DNA of 64,000 bases from Planctomycetota bacterium (GTDB lineage Bacteria > Planctomycetota > Planctomycetia > Pirellulales > UBA7805). The notes below the pieces were generated by a model that was not told the DNA's origin, made no database searches, and saw nothing but the letters and a program-made list of their open reading frames with translations. Shown one piece after another: positions 7,963 through 16,951 of this stretch. The stretch lies in NCBI GenBank assembly GCA_003389215.1, contig QQVP01000119.1, positions 124,001-188,000 on the forward strand, given 5' to 3'. Each line of letters begins with the position of its first letter. The stretch's first letter is position 1. A program made the translations under genes and the position numbers.

Positions 7963-8056
7963 GAGAAAGTCCAGTGAGCGAAGTCGAAGCATGTTCGGAC
8001 ACTTCGTTGAGTTGTTCGAGCCGTCAGCCTCGAACTCGCAAATTCGCACATTGGAC

Positions 8057-8530
8057 TTACGTGAGAAGGCGGCAGAGCCGAACGCACACTTGCTGTGCGG
8101 AATCAGCCGCTAAGACGTGACGCGTGATTGCGTAGCGGCCAATATCCATGCCGTGGTCGGCTTGGTGAGCAGATACCGCCACCTGAGCAGCAGTCAATGT
8201 CAATCGGACCGGCTCAATGGGTTGCGACTGCGGCTCTGCCGGACGCCTGCACCAGCAATCCGGTGGGCACTCGCGTGGCGACACTGGCGACGAGGCCACA
8301 ATGTGGTCGCGACATTTTTCGCCATCGCGGCATTGGCATCGACTAGACCGGCACCGTACACATTCGCCATGCTCGCCGGCGTCCGCAATTTGGTTGGTGC
8401 AAACGCAGTGCGGTGACTGAAGCTCAGATACCACGGCGCGAAAGATGGGCGTCCCTTGCAGCGCCTGGATGGGCGACAGCAGAGCGGCGAACCAGATCAG
8501 GCATTTCGAGCACGTTCGGGACACTTGCAT
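8057..8530 (-). CDS. secreted Cys-rich protein, unknown function
   Basis: 157 residues from the ATG at 8530 (an adjacent ATG at 8533 is equivalent). There is a hydrophobic signal region at about residues 8-25. Cysteines are then scattered in short motifs (CVCT, CVRCRSSRCQC, CPPDCWC), some 15 in all. No domain is recognised. It lies 94 bp ahead of the TolC-family gene on the same strand and diverges from another Cys-rich secreted gene at 8807. The arrangement suggests a periplasmic metal binder expressed with the efflux channel. It could also be a non-coding region with an accidental open frame, but the signal peptide and clustered Cys argue against that. Confidence 0.55.
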   Translation of the reverse strand: MQVSRTCSKCLIWFAALLSPIQALQGTPIFRAVVSELQSPHCVCTNQIADAGEHGECVRCRSSRCQCRDGEKCRDHIVASSPVSPRECPPDCWCRRPAEPQSQPIEPVRLTLTAAQVAVSAHQADHGMDIGRYAITRHVLAADSAQQVCVRLCRLLT

Positions 8531-8740
8531 CATTGTTCAATCCGCGCATGTACGGACACACATTCCGCTTTTCAGGTATCGGGTACGCCGAACTTGTGGC
8601 TTGAGCCGATTAGTTCAATTCAAACGTCAGGGAAGGAAAGCCGAAAGTCTTTACAGAAACTCCTGGCCCACTTGGTCGGCGCGTGCCGATAGAGTCCGAC
8701 GAATCTCTGTCGTCCCGTCGTGGGCCAGTGAAGTCTCAGC

Positions 8741-8769
8741 TTGACGCCGGTAATGAAACGGCCTAAAAT
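8741..8769 (+). promoter_or_regulatory. sigma70-like promoter of the Czc-type operon
   Basis: TTGACG (8741-8746) and TAAAAT (8764-8769) are separated by 17 bp, 37 bp before the ATG at 8807. It lies in the 276-bp divergent gap between the TolC-side and pump-side genes. Confidence 0.55.
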
Positions 8770-8806
8770 TCGGGGACGTAGGGACTTACGGACCTGAACA
8801 AACAAG

Positions 8807-9199
8807 ATGCTCCGAATCGCCACCTCACACCTCCTGTTCGCCATTGTGTTGATGAGCCCTTATCTTTGTTTGGGCGAAGCAGCCGGCGCGATTAGTGCGC
8901 CCCACCAGGGCGGTGGTTGTTCTTGCGCGAAGCACAACCATGAGTCGGGCGGTGAGACTCCCCAACCGTCCGATGAGAACGAGCCCGATTGCCTGTGCCG
9001 AGGGGCGATCATGGACGGCGTGCGGTCGACGGAATTGGATTCGTCAATGCCGCTGACGGTCGTCTGGTTGATCGACGATGCGGTCCTCGCCCCAACAGCA
9101 ATCTCTTTGGCGGATACGTCTTCGGAACCGCCTCACCAATTCCCGCCGTTCTCCACTGGGTGGGATATCTGCGTGCTGACCTGCGCGCTTCTGCTCTAA
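8807..9199 (+). CDS. secreted Cys/His protein, unknown function
   Basis: 130 residues from the ATG at 8807. Signal peptide at about residues 1-27. The mature part has GGCSCAKHNHESGG and a later DCLCRGA, giving two CxC pairs and His residues, and ends in a hydrophobic stretch containing two Cys. I recognise no family. It is first after the 8741 promoter and precedes the Czc-type adaptor by 190 bp, so it is probably the first cistron of that operon. It matches the pattern of small Cys-bearing secreted proteins beside the other RND genes in the window. A metal-sensing or buffering role is inferred. Confidence 0.6.
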   Translation: MLRIATSHLLFAIVLMSPYLCLGEAAGAISAPHQGGGCSCAKHNHESGGETPQPSDENEPDCLCRGAIMDGVRSTELDSSMPLTVVWLIDDAVLAPTAISLADTSSEPPHQFPPFSTGWDICVLTCALLL

Positions 9200-9389
9200 A
9201 TCGCCTCTGCTAGCGATCCCGCTCGACGAATTCGAGCCCACGTTGCGTTTCCGTTTGCGCACCACTTGATGTTTCCCAGTGCGCCCAAGTAACGCGACGA
9301 AGCACGATTGAGCCGTCGGACGGTTGTGGCTTGACCCATTCTCGCCCGTGCATCTTCGCTTTGCAGTTACGCTCACAGAGGCAATTCCG

Positions 9390-11096
9390 ATGAGTACAAA
9401 AACCAACGACACCGAGACTCACACGCATGAGGCGATTCACAGCCCGCCTGAATCGCAGGCGTCCGCGTGCGATCACGAGGGGAATGGTGAAGCGGCTACG
9501 CGACCGGCTGAAGTTTGTGAACGTCCGGCGGCGGAATCCGAAAGTACGGAGCCGCAGCGCCGCTGGTCCGTTGTTGGATGGGTCACGCGAACGATCCCGA
9601 CTTTGCTGGTGATGGGCGCGCTGGCGGGCCTGGGGTATTTCGGGCATCACCACGGCTGGAAGATACCGAAGTTTTCTGAATTGGCGGGACACGGCGAGGT
9701 AGAAGGCGTCCAGTGGTGCGAGGAACACGGTGTCCCCGAAGCCGAGTGTATCGCCTGTAACGCGGACTTGATGCCCAAGGGCGAGTTGTACGGCTGGTGC
9801 AAGGAACACGGTGTTCACGAATGCGTACTACACCACCCAGAGACTGCGCAGCTCAGTGAAGTTCCGGAGATTTCGCAGGAGGATTTCGAGCGGGCGGCGC
9901 GGGCCATCGCCCTGCGGCCGCGCACGAAGAATGATCCCGCCTGCAAGATGCACCTACGGCGGATTCAGTTTCCGTCGAAAGCCGCGGCGGACAAGGCCGG
10001 CATCGACATCGGCCTGGTTGATCGTGGCCCCGTCGTCGAATCGGTAACAGCGACGGGCGAGGTCGTCTATGACCCCACTCGCGTGGCGCGACTCGCCTCA
10101 CGCGCCGGCGGCACCGTCTGGCGAGTGGACAAGAATGTCGGTGATCAGGTGAAAGAAGGCGAAGTCTTGGCGCTCGTCGATGCCGTAGAAGTCGGACGAG
10201 CCAAGGCAGAGTTGCTGCAAGCCGTCGCGCAACTTCAGTTGCATGACAAAACCCTGAAGCGACTTGCTGGTTTGGAAGGGGTTGTCGCGGGCAAGCGTGT
10301 GCTGGAAGCGGAAGCGGCACGCACGGAGGCAGAGGCCGCCGTTCGCAAGTCGGTCCAAACTATGCAAAACCTGGGATTGCCGATCGCGCTAGAAGACATT
10401 TACCAGCAGACGGACAGCGAATTGGCGAGACAGCTTCAATTCCTTGGCTTGCCAAAGTCCGTTTCTGCTGATCTCGGTTCCCAACGCATTACGGCGAACC
10501 TGATCCCCCTCGTCGCGCCTCGTGACGGCATTGTTGTGAGTCGCGATGTGGTTGCGGGCGAAGTCATCGACACCACCAGAACGCTTTTCACCATTGCCGA
10601 CACGAGCCACATGTGGCTCGTGCTCAACGTCCCGTTGGAAGAAGCAAAGCGCGTCGCCGCTGGCCAGAAAGTCATTTTCATTCCCGATGGTGACGATCAT
10701 CCCCACACCGGCAAGCTGACTTGGATTAGCTCCGACGTGGACGCGGAGACGCGCACCGTCAAGGTTCGCGGCGAGTTGCCTAACGAGGATTCGCACTTGC
10801 GAAACGAAACATTTGGGGCGGGCGAGATCGTGCTGCGAGAGGAAGACGACGCAATCATTGTTCCCAGCGACGCCATTCACTGGGAGGGCTGCTGCCACGT
10901 GGCCTTCGTGCGTGACAAGGATTATATGAAGAAAGGCTCCTACAAGGTGTTTCACACGCGGTCCGTGCGGCCTGGCGTGCAAATGGGTGATACCACAGAA
11001 ATGATTGCCGGCCTGTTGCCTGGCGAGGTTGTCGTCACCAAGGGCAGCGGGGTGCTGCGAGCAGAATTGCTCAAAGGCAATCTCGGCGCTGGGTGA
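9390..11096 (+). CDS. RND efflux periplasmic adaptor, CzcB-like, with WC-EHG motifs
   Basis: 568 residues from the ATG at 9390; the frame opens at 9324 but the upstream part has no adaptor character. A His/Glu-rich cytoplasmic head is followed by a membrane segment at about residues 70-88. Two copies of a W-C-x-E-H-G-V motif follow (WCEEHGVPEAECIAC, then WCKEHGVHECVLHH). The HlyD core follows: lipoyl halves around VWRVDKNVGDQVKEGEVLALV and LIPLVAPRDGIVVSRDV, with a coiled hairpin between, then the beta-barrel (WLVLNVPLEEAKRV). CzcB-family adaptors feed divalent cations to the pump. Downstream come an HMA protein, the CzcA-type pump and a lipoprotein that carries the same WC-EH motif. Confidence 0.9.
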   Translation: MSTKTNDTETHTHEAIHSPPESQASACDHEGNGEAATRPAEVCERPAAESESTEPQRRWSVVGWVTRTIPTLLVMGALAGLGYFGHHHGWKIPKFSELAGHGEVEGVQWCEEHGVPEAECIACNADLMPKGELYGWCKEHGVHECVLHHPETAQLSEVPEISQEDFERAARAIALRPRTKNDPACKMHLRRIQFPSKAAADKAGIDIGLVDRGPVVESVTATGEVVYDPTRVARLASRAGGTVWRVDKNVGDQVKEGEVLALVDAVEVGRAKAELLQAVAQLQLHDKTLKRLAGLEGVVAGKRVLEAEAARTEAEAAVRKSVQTMQNLGLPIALEDIYQQTDSELARQLQFLGLPKSVSADLGSQRITANLIPLVAPRDGIVVSRDVVAGEVIDTTRTLFTIADTSHMWLVLNVPLEEAKRVAAGQKVIFIPDGDDHPHTGKLTWISSDVDAETRTVKVRGELPNEDSHLRNETFGAGEIVLREEDDAIIVPSDAIHWEGCCHVAFVRDKDYMKKGSYKVFHTRSVRPGVQMGDTTEMIAGLLPGEVVVTKGSGVLRAELLKGNLGAG

Positions 11097-11110
11097 CTGT
11101 GCGAGCAATG

Positions 11111-11128
11111 ACCGCCCGGTCGGGCGGT
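11111..11128 (+). terminator. intercistronic hairpin after the adaptor gene
   Basis: Perfect 7-bp inverted repeat ACCGCCC/GGGCGGT with a 4-nt loop, 15 bp after the adaptor stop. No T-run follows, so it may stabilise or attenuate the message rather than terminate it. Confidence 0.4.
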
Positions 11129-11204
11129 GAAATGTGATTCAGAGTTGAAGGCGCGTCGCCTTTGACAAAGTTTGTGTCCCTGTTTTCAGGAAGGAAGGTT
11201 GAGA

Positions 11205-11549
11205 ATGGAATCTCCTCAAAAGTCGAGGCGGTGGTTTATGGCCGCCGCGATGATGGTGGTCATCGGTTTTGGCGCAGTAGTTCAGGCGGCAGGTCCGACC
11301 CCAACGACCGCAATCGCGACCAAGAAGATGTGCCCTGTGTGCGCAAAAAAGATTGTGGCAAAGCTACATCAGGTTGACGGAGTCGCGAAAGCGCAGGCGG
11401 ATGTCCAGTCGAAGACGTTTGTCGTGGTGCCCGCATCTGGCCGCGTGCTCTCGCCCCGTGCGCTGTGGGAAACTGTCGAAAAGAACGGCGAACAGCCGGT
11501 TCGCCTCGCGGGACCGAGTGGCACGTTCAACGAGAAGCCGCGGTTTTAG
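11205..11549 (+). CDS. secreted HMA-like heavy-metal-binding protein
   Basis: 114 residues from the ATG at 11205, preceded by a purine-rich site (GGAAGG); the frame opens earlier at 11172. There is a signal peptide to about residue 27 (AVVQAAG). The single domain resembles HMA: metal motif KMCPVCAKKIV, then VDGVAKAQADVQ and a strand TFVVVPASG, with a loop where a second beta-alpha unit follows. This is MerP/CopZ-like folding with CPVC in the binding loop. It sits between the CzcB-type adaptor and the CzcA-type pump and is flanked by hairpins on both sides. A periplasmic metal donor to the pump is the likely role. The metal is not defined. Confidence 0.75.
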   Translation: MESPQKSRRWFMAAAMMVVIGFGAVVQAAGPTPTTAIATKKMCPVCAKKIVAKLHQVDGVAKAQADVQSKTFVVVPASGRVLSPRALWETVEKNGEQPVRLAGPSGTFNEKPRF

Positions 11550-11565
11550 TATCCGAGGCCGAGTG

Positions 11566-11601
11566 GCTGCTGGGCAGCAACCGCCGCCCAGCAGCTTTGT
11601 T
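11566..11601 (+). terminator. strong hairpin with short T-tract
   Basis: A perfect 10-bp inverted repeat GCTGCTGGGC/GCCCAGCAGC (11566-11575 with 11586-11595), 10-nt loop, followed by TTTGTT. It lies between the HMA gene and the pump gene 50 bp further on. It may act as a partial terminator or attenuator that lowers pump expression relative to the periplasmic proteins. Confidence 0.6.
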
Positions 11602-11650
11602 ACCAGAGGAAAGTGAGAATTAGCCGTCACGGCCTCAATGGAACCACGCC

Positions 11651-14600
11651 ATGCTGAACTGGATTATTGACTTTTCGCTGCGAAATCGGGCCTTAGTGCT
11701 GATCGTCGTTGCCGCCGTGATCGCCACGGGTGCGTGGTCCCTGCAATACATCGACATCGACGCCTTTCCCGACACCACGCCAGTCATGGTGCAAATCAAC
11801 ACGACTGCGCCGTCGCTGTCGCCGGAAGAAGTCGAGCGCCAGATCACGTTTCCCATCGAGCAGGTGATTAGCGGTTTGCCGGGTCTGGAAAAGCTGCGGT
11901 CAATCTCAAAGTTCGGGCTGTCCCAGGTCGTTGTCGTTTTTGAAGACGGCACCGACATCTACTTCGCGCGGCAGTTGATCAACGAACGGCTCACGACCGT
12001 CGAACTGCCCGCCGGCATCGAACGGCCGAAAATGGGGCCGGTATCGACGGGACTCGGCGAAGTCTTTCATTACATCGTCCGCCTGGATGGCGTGGACATT
12101 TCCTCGCTGCCGAAAGAGCGGCAGGAGGAGAAGCTCACCGAACTGCGCACCATCCATGATTGGGTCATCAAACCACAACTGCGCACGGTCAGTGGCACAG
12201 CCGAGGTCAACAGTTGGGGCGGATATGAGAAACAGTTTCAGGTGCGCATCGACCCGGACCGTCTTGTCAAGCACGGTTTGACATTTGACGAAGTGGTCGA
12301 GGCCGTCGAGGAAAATAACCGCAACGTCGGTGGCGGCAACATCACGCAGAACAGCCAGATGCTGCTGGTCCACGGCATAGGCCGGACGACGAACATTGAC
12401 GAGATTGAGAACATTGTCATCAAGGCGAAAGACGGAGTGCCCATTCGCGTGCGCGATGTCGCCGACGTGCAGATCGGCCACGAGATCCGCCGCGGTGCCG
12501 TGACCGCAGACGGCCGCGGCGAAGTCGTCTACGGACTGGGCTTCATGTTAATGGGCGAAAACAGTCACGAAGTGACCAACCGGCTCAAAGAGAAGATGGA
12601 CGAGATCACAACCACGTTACCCCCCGGCGTGGAAGTTGTACCGGTGTACGACCGGACGGAATTGGTTGATCACGTTATCGAGACCGTTCAAAAAAACCTG
12701 ATGGAAGGTGGCCTCTTGGTCATCGCGGTGCTGTTCATCTTTCTCGGCAACCTGCGGGCCGGATTGATAGTTGCCCTGGCTATTCCTCTCTCGATGTTGT
12801 TCGCGTTCTCTGGCATGCTGCGATTCGGCATCGCCGCCAGCTTGCTCAGTTTGGGCGCGATCGACTTCGGTCTCGTTGTAGACAGTTCCGTGGTCATGAT
12901 CGAGAACTGCGTGCGCAAGCTGTCGCACGGGATTCCGCGAGGCATGACCAAGATCGACGTGGTGCGTGAGGCCGCTGTGGAAGTGCGGAAGCCCACAATG
13001 TTCGGTGAACTGATCATCATGATTGTGTACCTGCCGATCCTCACGCTCGAAGGCGTCGAAGGAAAGTTGTTTCGGCCGATGGCATTGACGGTCATCTTCG
13101 CGCTGGCGGGCTCGATGATCTTGTCACTGACGTTGATGCCGGTGCTGGCCAGTTATGTCCTGCCCAAGCGAATGGAAGAACGCGAGCCGTTTCTGATCCG
13201 CTGGATCAAACGTCTCTATCAGCCCATCTTGCATTTCACGATGCACCACAAGTTGGCCGTGATCGGCTTCGCGTTGTGCCTGCTGGTAGTCGCTTTCGGA
13301 CTGATCGCGCCGAATCTGGGCAGCGAGTTCGTGCCCAAGCTTTCCGAGGGCGCAGTCACGATCAATGTGGTCCGACTGGCGGGGACCGATCTGGAGGAGT
13401 CGATCCGTTACAACACTCAGATGGAGCAGGCCATTTTGAAGGAGTTTCCCGATGAGGTCGAACACGTCTGGACACGCATCGGCAGCGCCGAAGTGGCAAC
13501 CGATCCGATGGGCATCGAACTGTGTGACTTGTTCATCACCCTGACGCCTCGCAGCCTATGGAAACGCGCTACGACGCAGGCCGAACTGACTGAGTTGATC
13601 CAACAGAGCATGCGGGAATTGCCCGGCCAGCGGATCGCCATGACGCAGCCGATCGAGATGCGGTTGAACGAAATGATTTCCGGCGTCCGCTCCGACGTGG
13701 CCGTGAAGCTGTTTGGCGACGATTTTGACGTGCTGGTGGACAAAGCGGAAGAAATTGAAAGGGTATTACGGTCGATCGACGGAAACGCTGATGTGGCCGT
13801 TGAACAAATCACCGGCCAGCCCGTGCTGCAAATCAAAATCAAACAGGACGAAATTGCCCGCTACGGGGTGTCGGCCAAACAAGTGCTCGACCTCGTCGAG
13901 TCTCTGGGAAGTTTCGAGTTGGGTGAAGTATTCGAGGGCCAGCTTCGCTTCCCACTGATTGTGCGCCTGCCGGAAGATATCCGGGCCAGCCCCGAAGCGA
14001 TCGGCGCGATGCAACTGCGAACGCCGAGTGGCCAGCGGATTCCATTGGCGCGGCTGGCTGACATTCAACTCACCGAAGGCCCTTCGACAATCACGCGCGA
14101 GTGGGGTTACCGCCGTATCAATATCTCGTCCAATGTTCGTGGGCGCGACATGGGCAGCTTTGTCGCCGAGGCGCAGCGGCGAATCGAAGAAGAAGTGAAG
14201 CTACCACCCGGTCGGTATCATCTGGAATGGGGCGGGCAGTTTGAAAATCTCATCAGCGCACGCCAGCGATTGATGGTCGTGGTGCCCATTGCGCTCGTGC
14301 TGATCTTCGGTCTCTTATACATGACGTACAACAACCTGATTGACGCCATTCGTGTGTTTACCGGCGTACCGTTCGCCTGGACCGGTGGGATTATTGCACT
14401 GTGGCTTCGCGACATGCCGTTTTCGATTTCTGCGGCCGTGGGCTTTGTCGTGTTGTCCGGTGTGGCGGTATTGGACGACATGCTGCTTGTCTCGTACATC
14501 CGCCAACTGCGCGCACGCGGTGCGGGACTGGAAGAGGCCGTCGAGAAAGCAGCCATGACGCGGCTGCGTCCCGTTCTTATGACGGCGATGGTCGCCGCCC

Positions 14601-14812
14601 TCGGATTTGTGCCGATGGCGCTGAACACGGGCATGGGAGCCGAAGTCCAGCGGCCATTAGCAACTGTCGTCATCGGCGGCGTAATCAGCGCGATGGTCAT
14701 GTCGCTACTCGTTCTGCGCGTTCTGTACATGGTTTTTGCCGGACCAGTTCGCCAGCGGGCGGTCCACCCAGAGGTCGCAGAGTTTGAAGAGGAAGTGGTC
14801 CACGTGGATTGA
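11651..14812 (+). CDS. czcA: RND heavy-metal efflux pump, CzcA type (divalent signature)
   Basis: 1053 residues, the usual length of HME-RND pumps. Two halves each carry a large periplasmic loop, with 12 membrane segments overall. The fourth membrane segment has the divalent-type signature D-F-G-x-x-V-D-x6-E-N, with Asp405, Asp411 and Glu418 as proton-relay residues. In the Nies scheme the DFG...D form is associated with Zn/Co/Cd/Ni exporters, unlike the A-x-G-x4-D form of the second pump at 23441. The N-terminus (MLNWIIDFSLRNRALVL) fits the family, so the ATG at 11651 is accepted. It is last of the promoter-8741 group after adaptor and HMA protein; its TolC partner is probably the divergent gene at 6517-7962. 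Confidence 0.93.
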   Translation: MLNWIIDFSLRNRALVLIVVAAVIATGAWSLQYIDIDAFPDTTPVMVQINTTAPSLSPEEVERQITFPIEQVISGLPGLEKLRSISKFGLSQVVVVFEDGTDIYFARQLINERLTTVELPAGIERPKMGPVSTGLGEVFHYIVRLDGVDISSLPKERQEEKLTELRTIHDWVIKPQLRTVSGTAEVNSWGGYEKQFQVRIDPDRLVKHGLTFDEVVEAVEENNRNVGGGNITQNSQMLLVHGIGRTTNIDEIENIVIKAKDGVPIRVRDVADVQIGHEIRRGAVTADGRGEVVYGLGFMLMGENSHEVTNRLKEKMDEITTTLPPGVEVVPVYDRTELVDHVIETVQKNLMEGGLLVIAVLFIFLGNLRAGLIVALAIPLSMLFAFSGMLRFGIAASLLSLGAIDFGLVVDSSVVMIENCVRKLSHGIPRGMTKIDVVREAAVEVRKPTMFGELIIMIVYLPILTLEGVEGKLFRPMALTVIFALAGSMILSLTLMPVLASYVLPKRMEEREPFLIRWIKRLYQPILHFTMHHKLAVIGFALCLLVVAFGLIAPNLGSEFVPKLSEGAVTINVVRLAGTDLEESIRYNTQMEQAILKEFPDEVEHVWTRIGSAEVATDPMGIELCDLFITLTPRSLWKRATTQAELTELIQQSMRELPGQRIAMTQPIEMRLNEMISGVRSDVAVKLFGDDFDVLVDKAEEIERVLRSIDGNADVAVEQITGQPVLQIKIKQDEIARYGVSAKQVLDLVESLGSFELGEVFEGQLRFPLIVRLPEDIRASPEAIGAMQLRTPSGQRIPLARLADIQLTEGPSTITREWGYRRINISSNVRGRDMGSFVAEAQRRIEEEVKLPPGRYHLEWGGQFENLISARQRLMVVVPIALVLIFGLLYMTYNNLIDAIRVFTGVPFAWTGGIIALWLRDMPFSISAAVGFVVLSGVAVLDDMLLVSYIRQLRARGAGLEEAVEKAAMTRLRPVLMTAMVAALGFVPMALNTGMGAEVQRPLATVVIGGVISAMVMSLLVLRVLYMVFAGPVRQRAVHPEVAEFEEEVVHVD

Positions 14813-14887
14813 GCAATCGAAACCTGCAACACGTTGTTGCAAGAGTTCTCTCACTTTTGTTGAGGTACAAACCTCAAGGAGGAATTG

Positions 14888-15280
14888 ATGAAAGCAACAT
14901 TGTTTAACCAAGCTGCATTATTGTCGTTGGTCGTTGCCGTGGCGCCGCTTGCCAGTGGCTGTAACCAACAGGCGAGTGAGCCAAGTGGCGAATCAACGCC
15001 CGTGGCCGAGACCGCTCATGACGATCATGAAGGGCACGCGCACGATGATCCCAGCCATGGCGGCTGGTGGTGCGTCGAGCACGGCATCCCAGAAGAAGAG
15101 TGCAGCATGTGCAGCGCGAAGGCGGCAGACGAGTTCAAGGCGAAGGGCGATTGGTGCGAAGAGCACAACCGCGCCGAGTCCCAGTGCTTCATCTGTGATC
15201 CCTCGCGTGCCGAAAAGTTCGCCAAGCTCTATGAAGCAAAGGTCGGCCACGCGCCACCGAAACACGAGGATGATGAGTAA
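14888..15280 (+). CDS. metal-binding lipoprotein with two WC-EH motifs
   Basis: 130 residues from the ATG at 14888, which has a clear AAGGAGG site; a TTG three bases earlier is disregarded. It has a lipoprotein signal with box LASGC. A His/Asp-rich stretch (HDDHEGHAHDD) is followed by two copies of a motif: WCVEHGIPEEECSMC and WCEEHNRAESQCFIC. The same motif occurs twice in the adaptor at 9390-11096, showing a shared domain. It lies 76 bp after the CzcA-type pump on the same strand. It is probably anchored in a membrane facing the periplasm and delivers or stores the metal exported by the pump. This role is inferred; the motif has no name that I know. Confidence 0.8.
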   Translation: MKATLFNQAALLSLVVAVAPLASGCNQQASEPSGESTPVAETAHDDHEGHAHDDPSHGGWWCVEHGIPEEECSMCSAKAADEFKAKGDWCEEHNRAESQCFICDPSRAEKFAKLYEAKVGHAPPKHEDDE

Positions 15281-15283
15281 GAG

Positions 15284-15538
15284 ATGTCCAGGCAACCTGT
15301 GTCTCACACCGCTTGGAGCCGGGCACTACGGCGAGCCGTCAACGCAACGCTGGCGATGGTCATGCGCGTCCAGCGCGGCTGCATGTGTGGCTGCTCAGCG
15401 CCAACAACCGCCCGTTCTTCTGCGCGCGTTTGCGGTGACGTTGACTGCTCGTCTTCGAGCCGCCGTAACCCGTTTGGCGAAGCTCGCGATACATCAGAAG
15501 TTACAGCCGCCGCGATGCGTGCTGTCGGAAATGACTAG
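15284..15538 (+). CDS. small Cys/Arg-rich hypothetical protein
   Basis: 84 residues from the ATG at 15284, 4 bp after the lipoprotein stop. There are seven Cys in short pairs (CMCGCS, CGDVDC) within an Arg/Ser/Ala-rich protein; no clear signal peptide and no recognised family. Another frame across the same stretch is also open, which is common in GC-rich DNA, so coding status is uncertain. Support: position directly behind the lipoprotein and Cys pairs like those of neighbouring proteins. Confidence 0.35.
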   Translation: MSRQPVSHTAWSRALRRAVNATLAMVMRVQRGCMCGCSAPTTARSSARVCGDVDCSSSSRRNPFGEARDTSEVTAAAMRAVGND

Positions 15539-15565
15539 ACCCCACTTATTCACGGAGGAATAGTG

Positions 15566-16885
15566 ATGCGGAACACATCACATTTTGTGACGGCAACGTC
15601 ACCAAGGCTTCTTAGCGTCGTCGTCATCTTGTCAATTGCCGGTCTGGTGACAGGTCGGGCTCATTCCCAGGATAGTGTTCAATTAGAATCGTCGAAATCG
15701 AATGTAGACAGTGAAGAATCCACCGCAACGCTTCGGCAACGCGCGGATCAACTCCAGCGGGCGATCACCGACCTTTACAGCAAGGGAAAACACCGTGAGG
15801 CGATTGCCAAAGCGAAGCAGGTGGCCGAGATTCGCAGGCAACTGTTTGGCGACGACCACCCGCACTACGCCGCCAGTTTGAACAATTTGGGCGAACTGCA
15901 TCGAGCACAAGCGGAATACGATGAGGCTAAGGCGACATTTCGTCAGGCCCTGCGCATTCTGGAAAAGGCTCTCGGCAAAGATGACCCTCAGTACGCTTTT
16001 GTGTTGCTAAACCAGGGGCTCTTGTGTGTTGACACGGCTGACTACGAAGAGGCAACAGGGCATTTCGATTCGGCTGTAAGCGCGCTGAAGAAGGGCCTCG
16101 GCGAAAATCACCCGCGGTACGCATTGGCGCTCAACAATCAGGGCCTGTTGTACCGTGAATTGGGACGACTCGATCGCGCCGAATCCCTTTATCACCAAGC
16201 TGCCGAGATCGTTCAGCGGAGCGTCGGGGAGCAGCATCCGCTTTACGCGACCACGTTGAACAACCTGGCCGATATTGACCAGGATCGTCACGAGAAGGCA
16301 CGCGCCGAGTCGTCTTACCGAAAAGCAGCCGAGATAATGAAGGCGGCTTACGGAGAAGACCACTCCGGCTATGCCATGTGTCTCAACAACCTGGCGGACT
16401 TCTATCGCGATCAAGGCGACTTCCCAAAAGCCGAACCTCTGGCAATCAAGGCTGTGGAGATTCTGAAACGCTCACTTGGTAAGAAGCATCCTCACTACGC
16501 CGTAGCTATGACAAATCTGGGACGGCTTTACCTTGCCAACAAGGATTTTTCGCGAGCCGAACCGCTATTGCGCGACGCTTCAGACCTTTTGAAGAAAACC
16601 GTCGGCCCTCAGCACCCTTGGTATGCATCGTCTCGACACCGGCTGGGTGAACTGTACCTGGCGAAGGGTGACCAAGGTCAGGCCAAACAGTTACTCAAGG
16701 ACGCACTTGCGGTTTACGAGCGCGCGCTTGGCGACAACCATCCGCGACTCATTGAAATCCTTACAAGCTACGGGCGTCTGCTGAACCAAACCGGACACGA
16801 AGAGGAAGCCAAAGCTGTGCAAAACCGTGTAGACGGTATTCGCGCCCGTGTGGCAAGTGACAAAATCGAGCACGTTCGGCGCTAG
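15566..16885 (+). CDS. secreted tetratricopeptide-repeat protein
   Basis: 439 residues from the ATG at 15566 after a GGAGG site (GTG at 15563 is alternative). Signal peptide to about residue 35 (AHSQD). The rest is a row of about eight 42-residue repeats of the kinesin-light-chain TPR type: each has Y-A-x-x-L-N-N-L-G/A, a DY/EY-A central part and L-G-x-x-H-P-x-Y at the join. Such proteins act as periplasmic protein-protein scaffolds. It lies between the Czc-type operon and the P-type ATPase on the same strand. A link to metal resistance is by position only. Confidence 0.85.
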   Translation: MRNTSHFVTATSPRLLSVVVILSIAGLVTGRAHSQDSVQLESSKSNVDSEESTATLRQRADQLQRAITDLYSKGKHREAIAKAKQVAEIRRQLFGDDHPHYAASLNNLGELHRAQAEYDEAKATFRQALRILEKALGKDDPQYAFVLLNQGLLCVDTADYEEATGHFDSAVSALKKGLGENHPRYALALNNQGLLYRELGRLDRAESLYHQAAEIVQRSVGEQHPLYATTLNNLADIDQDRHEKARAESSYRKAAEIMKAAYGEDHSGYAMCLNNLADFYRDQGDFPKAEPLAIKAVEILKRSLGKKHPHYAVAMTNLGRLYLANKDFSRAEPLLRDASDLLKKTVGPQHPWYASSRHRLGELYLAKGDQGQAKQLLKDALAVYERALGDNHPRLIEILTSYGRLLNQTGHEEEAKAVQNRVDGIRARVASDKIEHVRR

Positions 16886-16887
16886 GA

Positions 16888-16922
16888 GAAATGTGTCGAA
16901 AAACGTAACAACGTGACATTTC
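16888..16922 (+). repeat. inverted repeat before the P-type ATPase gene
   Basis: Perfect 7-bp arms GAAATGT/ACATTTC with a 21-nt spacer, between the TPR gene stop and the ATPase start at 16952. It could be an operator or a weak hairpin; no T-run follows. Confidence 0.35.
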
Positions 16923-16951
16923 ACTTTCGTAGTGTTCGTTGAAAAGAAACA

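Noticed and set aside
14934-15563. Plus-strand 209-residue open frame overlapping the lipoprotein
   Set aside because: The lipoprotein frame has a signal, a good ribosome site and repeated motifs; this frame is Arg/Pro-rich noise.
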